Positions 10,350-19,636 of a stretch of 64,000 nt of DNA are shown here, in pieces. Made by a program: the position numbers and the translations under genes. A model generated the notes under the pieces. It did not search any database. It was not told where the DNA came from and saw only the letters and a list, made by a program, of their open reading frames with translations. Source of the DNA: Eutreptiella sp. 'Long Island Sound 2002' (lineage: Eukaryota > Euglenozoa > Euglenophyceae > Eutreptiales > Eutreptiaceae); the NCBI GenBank assembly GCA_964036045.1, contig OZ038387.1, positions 61,321,604 to 61,385,603 of the forward strand, given 5' to 3'. Every line of letters begins with the position of its first letter. The first letter of the stretch is position 1.

Positions 10350-13300
10350 TCAGGAAGAATGAACAGTGGATTGAGCAGAATGTGGTTGGGGCGAGGCTGA
10401 AGTCGGCCACGCACGAATACATGTGACCACCAACCTGTCTGGTCGGGCCCTCGTACGGCTTGGGCGCTGCAAATCAGCGGCCGAACTTGAAGCTTGGTCT
10501 TCATTTGGCTCCTGGGCTGGCCTGACCGCAGGAGGGGGGATCGACGGATCAGCCCTGGAATGTGGCTGCTGAGGGCCGTAAAAGGCTGGATCTCGATTCA
10601 CCACAGGTCTTTTTCCGTCGCTCTCCACTTGTCTCTCTGGTTTCGACAGACAGTCTGTCAGGAGTACGCCAATTTCGGGGTGCTTCTTGAGGAAGTCGAT
10701 GAACCCCTTGGTGTACCCATGGACAAAAGATTGGGCTGGTTCCCAGTTGTTGTGACTGGAATCAAAGCCCCTCCACTCACATAGAAATTCCCATTCGCCC
10801 TTGGCGTCAGTTCTTGCTTCTAAAATCCTCTTGAGTTCGTACTTCCCCCCTTCGATGACCCGATCGGACAAAATTTTCGAAGTCCAAAAAAGGGGTTTAA
10901 CCCGATCCTTGGGGGAGGGGATCTCTCTCTTGAGGCGATCGCCCGAAACGTCAATTTCCCTGCTGACATCCACACGAATCCTCCACCTGTTCTCACCAAG
11001 ACGCGCTGTAACAGCGAATGGCCCCTCCCACAAGGGAAGAAGCTTATCATCTCCGTCCAGGGTGGTTTCGGATTTTCGAAGCCAAACTCGATCATCGACT
11101 TCAAAATTGTGGGGGTTTTTTCGGCCTTGATTCTGGACCCAAAGCCAGTCAGCTTGATGCTTTTCGATTAATTTCGAGACAGTTTTATCTGCTCGTTGGA
11201 CGTCGTCCAAAAACAACGAAGCATCCTTACAGGGGCGAGGATTATTCAACGGCATGTTCCACCAACACTTCTTTCGTCCAAAGACAATTTCATTTGGAGA
11301 AAGGCCATGATACAAAGGCGTGTTGTGGTAACGGCGAAGCAATGCGAAGAGAACTTCCATCCAATGGAAATCTTTTTCACTCGCGAGCTCCTTACGAAGC
11401 ATATTTATAATTGAGCGGCCGGCTCTTTCGCCAGGCAGCGCTCGATGCGAGTGGATTTCACATCGGAGGTGGTGGATTCCAAGGCGAGCACATAATTCTC
11501 TCCACCATTCGGAGGTGTACTCTTTGCCTGAGTCCGTAACCACCTCGGATGGGACATCCCAACCTCCCATCCAGGTCTGCGCGCACCATTTGGCGGCAGC
11601 CTTGCCAGTCATCGACTCAATGTTGCAAGGCAACACTTGAATGTAGCCGGAATGACGGCACTGAATAAGGAGCACACCATTGACCTTTTTATTGGTCCAA
11701 TGGCACTCTTCGTCATCGAGTTCACCGAGATAGAAAAAATCACTGGTGACTCTGTTAAAGAGGCGCTCCGGAATAGGATGAGGCCTCAGATGGCCGTGCT
11801 TCTTCGCGCTGGGGGGCGTCGAGACAGCACATTGGGCACATCCGGCGGCTACTTTCATGCAGTGAGTATATAGCCGTGAGCCAAACAACCTATGTTTAAT
11901 CATCGACCACAGTCGACGGCCATGTGCGTGGGGGGACTCCCATTTATGCCACCAGTTTAACACTCGGGGGGCCAGGGCGTCTGGTACGCACAATTTACCC
12001 TCCATCCACAGTTTCCCCCCATCCAACGAGTACTCAGAAAAAATCCCATCCTTGTGAGCATCTTTGGATTTGAGATTTCCAAAGACCTCTTTAAACATGG
12101 GATCCTGCAGGTAATCGGACGTCCAGTCACGGATGATCAGGGAATCTTTCGGCAGGGGTGGAGCTTTGGCCGGATCTCGACGCTTAATGCCCTGGATCAA
12201 CCGAAATCGACTTACTCGTCGGGTATAGTCAAACCGTTTCACACTCCCTGAGGAGGGATCGGTGACTTTCTCCACGACTTTCAGTGTTTTGGTGCAGATC
12301 TCATGAGCATGCGCCGGATCTGAGATGGCCGTGATGTCGTGACACGGTAATGCGTGCTGTTTAACAGCGCATTGCATGCATGCACGTCGAATGAGCTTTT
12401 TTTCCTCCTGATCCCATTCGATTATTACATGGCGGTCCTGCTCCGTACCATGGATGTTGGTACTTTTCAGCCCCTCTGAAGCGGGGTAAGCCCATCGGCT
12501 CAGAGCATCCGCTACCGTGTTGTGTTTTCCAGGCAAATACGACACATGGAGGTCAAACAGACTGAGAAATTCGTGCCATCTGGCCCGTCGACCAGCTGGG
12601 CTCGCGACAGTATCAATGTGTTCAGTGGCCCAATACTCCAGAGATCGATGATCCGTCAGGACCTCGACTCGATTGGTGCCAACCCACGATTGGTACTTTT
12701 TTAAAGCACAGATTATGGCGTAGGTTTCTTGCTCACGCGGCGACCATTGCATTTGGCGTGGGGCTAGCTTCCGAGACCAAAATGCAAGAGGGTAATGATC
12801 GCCGGTGGCTTCATCAACCTGCTCAAGGACAGCTCCGATCGCGTACCTAGATGCGTCGGTTCTTATGTAGAAGGGTCGGTCAAATTGCGGCACATGCAAC
12901 GTGGCGACTTCGCAGAGGGCCGCCTTCAAGTGATGGAAGGCCTCCTCGCACTCGTCAGTCCACTTGACCCGAACCTTTGAACCTGCCTTGCCTGCATCTC
13001 TCCCTACCTTCAATAATTCAGTGAGGGGGGCAGCAAATTTGGCATAATTCGGCACAAAAGTGTGGTAAAAATTGCAACAACCCAGGAATCCTCTCAATTC
13101 CGTGATCGTCTCAGGGCGCTTCCACTTCTGAATAGCGACGAGCTTCCCTGGACTGGGTCGTCGGGTGCCATTCTCAAGGAGAGAACCACAAAATTCGACT
13201 GATTTTAAAAGAAATTTTCCCTTCTTTGGCCCACAAATCAGCTGATTGGCATCAAGAATGTCCAAAACCTGGTTCAGCTGCTTTTCATGTAGGGCCACCA

Positions 13301-15581
13301 GCTCAGCTTCGGTCAGTCCCTCCCCTTCCGTCGCGATGATTATGTCATCTATGTACACACTCACGAAGGCACGAAGCTCAGGATGAGCTGAAAAAAGCAC
13401 ATCCTCCATCATTCTTTGAAAAAACGAAGGGGCGTTCTTCAGGCCCATGGGCATGACCGTCCACTGGACTGGGCCACATGGCGTGCACATACAGGTGAGA
13501 GGTCGGCTGTCCTTCCTCAACGGCATTTGGTGAAAGCCGTGACGGAGATCCAGCACAGAAAACAAACGACCTCTTGCCCTATTGGCGATTTCCTCCTCAA
13601 TGAGGGGTAGGGGGTGCGAATCCGCCTTGGTTTCGGCGTTGAGATTGCGAAAATCAACAACCATTCGCCAACCATCAATAGTGTTCTGGTCTGCAGGCGG
13701 CGGCTTCGGGACTGTGAAGGGTGCACAGCACCATTCGCTGGTCATACAACCCTCAAGCCAACCAAATTCCCTGAGATTTCTCTCGATGATTTTTCTGAGT
13801 ATCTCATGTTTGTGTCCATGGTTCTCATAAGGGCGCTGTTTCTTCGCCTTGTACCCTTCACGAAGCTCGATGAAGGCTTCACCGAACTGCCCACGGACAG
13901 GGGGGTCCTTGATCAACTTCCCCGAAAGGGTTGTGTCCTTCCGTTCCTCAAAAATCTTTTCTCTTGCCTTGGAACACAATTCAGTGTCCACCTGATCGCC
14001 AGGAATTACTGTCGAAAAAACTTTGGCGACTTCTTCGGCCTTGGCAGGAAGAATCTTCTTACGGATGTCCCTAAAGAGGTCCGTCTCAACTGCCTCTTGA
14101 AGATAGGTGGGTCGAGTGTCGACATTCCAGAGATTATCTTCGTGATCCAGCTCCTCGAAAGGATCTATGAAAGCTTCCACAGGGGGTTTTTCATAAAAAA
14201 CTCTGAATTTGCGGCGCGATTTAAGATTTTTCTTCGCCCTTGCACTGAAGATTCTTTTCGATGTCGATCGTATTGGGGAAGAGGGAGACGAGGCGGATCC
14301 ATTTGACGTTGGATCACCTTGGGTATCTGACGGACAAAAATCAGAAAAAATAGATTCATCATCAGTACCATGCTCAACCTCAGATTCAGACCCAACACAG
14401 GAATCTGTACTAGAATCAGCAGAATTAGAGTCAGAAAGCTTTCCATCCACCAGGAATGCAAGCGAACTCCAGGACCGCTGTGGCAGGGGACCTGTGTCGT
14501 CCCTGGCATACAGCTTAATCTTCCTGGGAAGTTCGATGTAATCTACACAAATGTCTTGTAATTCCTGAAACCAAGGCTTGTCGTCCCACAAGGGCACAAC
14601 TAAAATTGCCTGGGTTTTATCTTGCTTGAACTTGTGGATGACCTGCTGGATTAAGTGAAACGGAGGATTAATCCACAACTTCTTGTCCCATTTATGGGTC
14701 CAAGCGTCGCTAAAGTGCTTGTCAAAGCGCTTGTTCTTACGGTTAGCAAAGGCATCATACTGTGGCCAAAAGGAATGGTGTTCATGAAAATATTCACAAA
14801 TTGCATCGCGCCATTTGTCGACAACTCTGTAGGATGAAGAGTGCCAGCGCGAAGGGCGTCGTGGCTGGGAGTCCCTACGAAGACATTCTAACTCTCGGGA
14901 GTAATCGGCACTCCCATTCACCTCTGCAATGGTGACATCTTCGCCAAATTTTGGTGTAACTTTTTGCTTCAGAAATTCTTCTGCACTTTTAAGCCCTGCG
15001 TGCAAAAAACGAAATTCAGGACGCTCCAAGGGACCTGACTCCAGCAAAAAACAACGCCGATGACCTACGGGCGCCACCCTGTTCTTGCGAAGCCAAGGAT
15101 GGCCCAAGTAAAGGTCATACTTTATATCAGCACGATAGAAGTAGTCATCCTTAAGGACAACTTCCTCCACATTACCTTCTTCCCAAAGGTCTTGAGCGAC
15201 CAAATGAGTTGATATATAACAACCGCGTTGCCCACCTGCGAGAGAATGTCCAGAAACTCCCTCGAGGGAAACAGGATGAGGCGACTCAAACACGCAGTCG
15301 TCGGGTAAGAAAGAATTGGATTGGAGATTTACCTCTGATCCATTGTCACACAAACAAGTGGCGAGGTGGAAATTTCCCTTGCAATCAGAGACCCACAGCT
15401 TTGTGACAAACTGACGGGCCCTGTGCTTGGACTGTACACCAACCTCGTCCACTACAACAGAAGGATCCGCTGCCGGATCCAGGGGAGAGGAGACAAGCGA
15501 CCCTACATCAAGTAATGGTCGATCAGGAATCTGGGGATCATGCCTGAAATCGCCTGGGGAGGGACGATTTTCGTGGCTCCC
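10350..15581 (-). CDS. pol: E1 Pol polyprotein (protease, Dam-like domain, RT, RNase H, integrase, chromodomain)
   Basis: Uninterrupted frame of about 1,740 codons, open from a TAG at 15582-15584, so it overlaps the gag end (15503) by 79 nt in the -1 frame. It is presumably made as a Gag-Pol fusion and needs no start of its own. Visible in order: an aspartic-protease-like segment with DNG at 15339-15347 in place of DT/SG and a later LGHPWL; a Dam-like domain with NPPF (14658-14669), then ILVVPLW and PLPQRSW; RT with YIDD (13344-13355); RNase H (TDAS, TDHRSLEYW, ADALSR); integrase with H/C zinc residues and catalytic D, D, E near 11740, 11533 and 11428; a WEGPF motif; and a chromodomain (about 10690-10870) with YELKRILEAR and FLCEWRGF. 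A Pro-rich tail follows. This places it in the chromodomain-bearing Ty3/Gypsy group. The ORF is intact, but E1 gag is split by E2, so E1 cannot move unaided. Confidence 0.93.
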   Translation of the reverse strand, partial: GSHENRPSPGDFRHDPQIPDRPLLDVGSLVSSPLDPAADPSVVVDEVGVQSKHRARQFVTKLWVSDCKGNFHLATCLCDNGSEVNLQSNSFLPDDCVFESPHPVSLEGVSGHSLAGGQRGCYISTHLVAQDLWEEGNVEEVVLKDDYFYRADIKYDLYLGHPWLRKNRVAPVGHRRCFLLESGPLERPEFRFLHAGLKSAEEFLKQKVTPKFGEDVTIAEVNGSADYSRELECLRRDSQPRRPSRWHSSSYRVVDKWRDAICEYFHEHHSFWPQYDAFANRKNKRFDKHFSDAWTHKWDKKLWINPPFHLIQQVIHKFKQDKTQAILVVPLWDDKPWFQELQDICVDYIELPRKIKLYARDDTGPLPQRSWSSLAFLVDGKLSDSNSADSSTDSCVGSESEVEHGTDDESIFSDFCPSDTQGDPTSNGSASSPSSPIRSTSKRIFSARAKKNLKSRRKFRVFYEKPPVEAFIDPFEELDHEDNLWNVDTRPTYLQEAVETDLFRDIRKKILPAKAEEVAKVFSTVIPGDQVDTELCSKAREKIFEERKDTTLSGKLIKDPPVRGQFGEAFIELREGYKAKKQRPYENHGHKHEILRKIIERNLREFGWLEGCMTSEWCCAPFTVPKPPPADQNTIDGWRMVVDFRNLNAETKADSHPLPLIEEEIANRARGRLFSVLDLRHGFHQMPLRKDSRPLTCMCTPCGPVQWTVMPMGLKNAPSFFQRMMEDVLFSAHPELRAFVSVYIDDIIIATEGEGLTEAELVALHEKQLNQVLDILDANQLICGPKKGKFLLKSVEFCGSLLENGTRRPSPGKLVAIQKWKRPETITELRGFLGCCNFYHTFVPNYAKFAAPLTELLKVGRDAGKAGSKVRVKWTDECEEAFHHLKAALCEVATLHVPQFDRPFYIRTDASRYAIGAVLEQVDEATGDHYPLAFWSRKLAPRQMQWSPREQETYAIICALKKYQSWVGTNRVEVLTDHRSLEYWATEHIDTVASPAGRRARWHEFLSLFDLHVSYLPGKHNTVADALSRWAYPASEGLKSTNIHGTEQDRHVIIEWDQEEKKLIRRACMQCAVKQHALPCHDITAISDPAHAHEICTKTLKVVEKVTDPSSGSVKRFDYTRRVSRFRLIQGIKRRDPAKAPPLPKDSLIIRDWTSDYLQDPMFKEVFGNLKSKDAHKDGIFSEYSLDGGKLWMEGKLCVPDALAPRVLNWWHKWESPHAHGRRLWSMIKHRLFGSRLYTHCMKVAAGCAQCAVSTPPSAKKHGHLRPHPIPERLFNRVTSDFFYLGELDDEECHWTNKKVNGVLLIQCRHSGYIQVLPCNIESMTGKAAAKWCAQTWMGGWDVPSEVVTDSGKEYTSEWWRELCARLGIHHLRCEIHSHRALPGERAGRSIINMLRKELASEKDFHWMEVLFALLRRYHNTPLYHGLSPNEIVFGRKKCWWNMPLNNPRPCKDASLFLDDVQRADKTVSKLIEKHQADWLWVQNQGRKNPHNFEVDDRVWLRKSETTLDGDDKLLPLWEGPFAVTARLGENRWRIRVDVSREIDVSGDRLKREIPSPKDRVKPLFWTSKILSDRVIEGGKYELKRILEARTDAKGEWEFLCEWRGFDSSHNNWEPAQSFVHGYTKGFIDFLKKHPEIGVLLTDCLSKPERQVESDGKRPVVNRDPAFYGPQQPHSRADPSIPPPAVRPAQEPNEDQASSSAADLQRPSRTRARPDRLVVTCIRAWPTSASPQPHSAQSTVHSS

Positions 15582-17459
15582 CTAGGCGTTCTGACCTCGG
15601 CTGCGTTAACATTGTGAACACACCCTGATTCGTCGACCCACTCATCCTGGAACGGATCATCTGCTGGATTCAAGGCATTTTCAACGTAATCTCGATCCGC
15701 ATCGGACACCTGATCTGCACCTGAGACCTGATCCACACGATGGTTGCCCTTTCCACGTCCACGGCCACGGCCGCCGGATGATGGACCTCCACCGTCGCCA
15801 CGCCCTCTGCCCTTACCAGAGAAAGGGGTTCCTGAAGGATTTCCCTTACCTTTACCCTGTGATCCTGGAGCATTTCCTTTGTTTGTACCGGATTGAGGGG
15901 TTTGGCCTGGATTTCGATTTCCGCCTCCGGCGTTGCCATTGGGATTTTTCTGGCCGTTCGGCTGCCCACCGGAGCCGGATGGAGTCCGATTTCCTGTGCC
16001 TTGGGACCCGCCAGGGCCTCCAGTATTTTTGTTTCCACCGGAGGGGGTCGGATTCCCTTTTCCCCCCTTTCCACCATGCACCTGTCTGTCATTCCTGTCT
16101 GAATTCTGCGGATTACTGATATTTTCACCAATCACCTTGTGATCGTAAGGAGACCATCGGTGATTACCAGTAGAATGCGACTTAGCTCGGTTCGTAGAAC
16201 CTAAAAGAAGGCAGATGCTACAGTGATCCTGAACATTCCGGGTGTCATTCACCTTTTTGTTGCCCTTTTGGGCCCCATTTTGGGTGTTTTGCTGGGTATT
16301 CTTGTTTCCCCCAAGACCCTCATGGAAATTTTGATTGGCGGCGTCGGCGAGCCGCTCAACCTCTTCCCACAATTCCTTCGGGGTGAACGAAAACACCCAG
16401 TTTTTGGCCTTCAGGCGATGGCCATGGAAACTTACTCCCCTGTTGAGGACTTGGACAAACAAGTCCCGATCCTCGTGTTCATTAAACTTGATTTTCCACG
16501 TGTTTTCAGTGAATTTCACTTTGGAAAACGACGTGGGGGAACACTTTTGAAGTGATTCCCTGACGGAGAACCTGTTGGCCGAGGCATCGAAGCCTTCGAC
16601 CTCCGCCCACCAGGTCTTGACCTTTTCTTCGGACTGTTTATTCCGAAGGGTGGCGGCTGTTTCTGAGGGGATCTTATCAAAAATCAGATTTTTCAGCTCG
16701 GCACTAGAAAATTTTTCGCCTGAATGTTCAGATTCTTCCACTAGATTCCAGAAGCGCTGTCTCTTGTCTTGCACTTCGTGCAAGATTAATCGCGAGAACG
16801 AAGGAAAATTCTTCAACATCTGGTGGTAATGGTCCTCTGGCAGCCGGGATCCACGTACCTCCAACTGTTCCCACACCTCATCAAAGGTAAGGGGGGAACT
16901 TGAATCCTCACGATCACTCCAGGTCCTGAGCCAAGTGTTGGCCGGCGCTCCCTCAAGGCAGTCCAAGAGGGCCATCAGGAACTGATCATCTTGAAGTTTT
17001 TGAGTCTTAACCCACAGTCTAAATTCCCGTTGGAACTGAGGCCAACGTCTGGGGTTCCCATTATACTTCGGTTGCTTGGCAACCTGACGAAGTCGCAATG
17101 AAGTAGGATTTAGAAGTGAATCCAGCCCAACACCGGCCGTAATGGCAGACACCTTGGCGGCATCATTCGCCACACCAGCTCCGGCGAGGGTCTGGGCGAG
17201 CAACAGTTGGGCTAAAGCATTGGAATCAGCAGCAGGAGGGGCAGTACGGGAGGCAGGTCGCTTGGCATTCTGAGCCTCAGTCCTAGCCTTCGCCGTCCTA
17301 CTCTGAGATCGAGAGATTGTAACCCTTTCCTTTAGCTTAGTCCTGCTGATCCTTGCATCGGTGGTCTTAGAGTCCACCGAAGGAGCAATCGAAAAAATTT
17401 CTGTCGCCTCCTCCGACGGTTCTGTTGTTTGTTCCACCGATGATGCGCCCTCAGACCGC
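15503..17459 (-). pseudogene. gag: E1 gag, 3' part (after E2 insertion)
   Basis: Carries the Gag core and C-terminus of E1. A capsid-like helical region (PKYNGNPRRWPQFQREFRLW, LEGAPANTWLRTW) is followed by a Cys/His segment (DHCSICLLLG with later His residues, not a standard CCHC knuckle) and a long Gly/Asn/Lys/Arg-rich tail expected to bind RNA. The stop is TAG at 15503-15505. The frame is also open upstream through the inserted E2 3' LTR, whose own gag start at 17623 joins this part in frame. The result is a 706-codon chimera lacking the primer-site codons and about 330 residues of N-terminal Gag. Whether that chimera is expressed is unknown. Confidence 0.85.
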
Positions 17460-17991
17460 TGAAAGTGCTGCCCTGGGTCGTTGTGGGTGCCGGAGGGCTC
17501 GGGGCCGGCAAGACCAGTCGGGCAGGCACGCGAGGAGTCTCCCTGGATGTTGTTATTGGGGTTGGAACCGGATACACGAACACCAACGGAGGCGAGAGCA
17601 GCGACAACAGAGGCAAGGTCCATGCTGATTGTGGTCCGGCAGAAAATCCCAGTCTATGAAGAAAATTGAGGGGAATTATTCTAAATACATCTGAGTGTCC
17701 AAAACTGTCTGAAAGAATTTAAATAATCCATTTATGTAAAATTGTCTGGCCGATCTGGCCCGCGAGCGCGCGTCAGCGGCAAATGGTGATTCCAGCTAAA
17801 ATAGCGGAATGCGGCGGATTTACGGGAAATGAACCGCGGAATCAAATCCGGCATATCAGAAATATATAGGAAATATCCTGTGACTGAGCTGCGAGGCGGC
17901 AATTCCGCCGAAGCAAAGAAAATGACCAAAATGTAGCCAATCTGGGCAGAATGTCTGAAAATCTGAGCAGATGGGGCTAGCCGCACTTACA
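17460..17991 (-). repeat. E2 3' LTR
   Basis: 532 bp, near-identical to 27701-28232 and distinguishable from the E1 pair (for example, the gag leader codes GSNPNNN here and GSTPNSS in E1). The LTR-borne gag start at 17623 runs in frame across the target duplication into the remainder of E1 gag. Confidence 0.93.
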
Positions 17992-19636
17992 CTCCCCCTC
18001 CAAAAACACACTGGGGTGTGTCGCTACGTCAACGAAGAACGTAGTGCGGGTAAGTCCCAGAAAAACATAGAAATGTAGCCTCGTTGGGGCGAAATCTGCT
18101 TGATCTGACCTGATTTGGGCTGAATTGGCACTGAATCAGGGTGGATGAACCTGAAATGAGACAGAATGAGAAGTGACGAACAGTCCTCCGTGCTGTAAAA
18201 CATTAGGTCAAGGGCTAAAAAGCATGTAAACGTATCGAGAATCGATACCAAACCATGCATTGGTTGAGAATGAGGTAGATTATTGGTGGATTGAGTGGGG
18301 GGATCAAGAATTGGAGTGACATCTCAGCGCTCTGGCACAGTTTCGCTGTCGCGGGCACGCTACGGTGTCCTCGCCGAACTCTACATCGTGTTATCCCGCT
18401 TTTCTCGTTCTGAAAAGTACAGCATGTGGCTCAGATTTGGCGCATCTGGTGGATGATCACAAGATTCAGCAAAAATGAGAATGAATTTGAGCAGAGATTG
18501 AGGGGATTAAGCAATCACAGAGAGGTTAAACAAATACACATGTAGTCTACAGACCCTAAGTGAACCACCGAAGGTAGAGATGTTCTTCTGTTCACTTAGA
18601 TCTAAACAAATCTTCGAGGAATGATGGGAGATGACAAGGTAATCAATCTAAATTGTCCTAACATCAGCAAATTCCTTAAGATGAAGGTGAAATTAAGCGG
18701 AATGTCTGGAACTGAAACTACCAACACTTTCGTTTAGACTAAAGTTAATATATATTGTCGTTTATTCAGCTCAATTGTGCTTTCCGGCACCTTGGTTCGC
18801 GAGCATCTAACAGATTCTATCAAAATGTGGATCATGTGATGATGCATCATGATGGGACATGCTGGCCCTGGATCCTTGGCATGTAACGCGCCGAAGGTTC
18901 GCTGAAGGCACTTTACTGACAGTATTTAACTGAGAGACACCGAATTTACATTGGCGGCGGTGTCAATCGACTTGGACAAGGCCAATCTTTCGATGAAGTC
19001 CCACAAGACACTTGGATTCACCATTCTCGACAGTTTCTGGTTGGATTGAGCTCACATTGGCGTGTGCCAAAAATACAACGAAGCTTACGGACTTCAGAGG
19101 TTGCTGTTAGAAGTCCCTAGAGCTCCTAGATGAAGATTGTCTGAACAATTGACGTCTGGGTTTCGTACAACAGTGGCAGAATGATGGACAAACCTGAGAA
19201 ATTCAAGGTAAATTTGAGGATCCTGGATCTGAATCTGGACTTTGGCGTTAGCATCACAGCAAATGAAGGTATGATCTGAGTTCCTGGCGTCGCATCTGGT
19301 GCAGCCAGTACTACAGGGGATACCTGTAGGGGTGAATGTCGCTGGCCAGCGTTTTGATTATGTACATTTGCTTCCATCTGCACGAGTAGCCAAATTCCAA
19401 AGATGCACAGACCAACAGAGACAAGATTACCCCGAATCTGCCTGAATTAAGCCTGAGTTTGGTTTTTTCTGAACACGGCAGCACACTCCGTCAGCGTATC
19501 TACGCCTTGTCTGCCGAACGGAGACCAAGGAAAAGTTGATTGACGTCAAATTATCAAACATTCGCAGTTCTCCACATCATGACATAAACAGAAAGAATGA
19601 ACAGTGGATTGAGCAGAATGTGGTAGGATGGCTTCC
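17992..19636 (-). other. E2 3' untranslated region with polypurine tract
   Basis: Matches the E1 3' UTR throughout, including the polypurine tract (17992-18001) and two-stem hairpin (18222-18258). It has small deletions, one of which removes part of the loop within the CTCCGT/ACGGAG stem near 19485-19520. No ORF of its own. Confidence 0.6.

Noticed and set aside
13614-14306. 230-codon plus-strand ORF
   Set aside because: Lies wholly antisense to the RT part of E1 Pol; the E2 counterpart is not open over the same length.
17455-17623. Spliced intron or retro-processed deletion explaining the shorter E1 gag
   Set aside because: The missing sequence is present at 28238-29227 on the other side of E2. 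The break is the insertion site plus target duplication.
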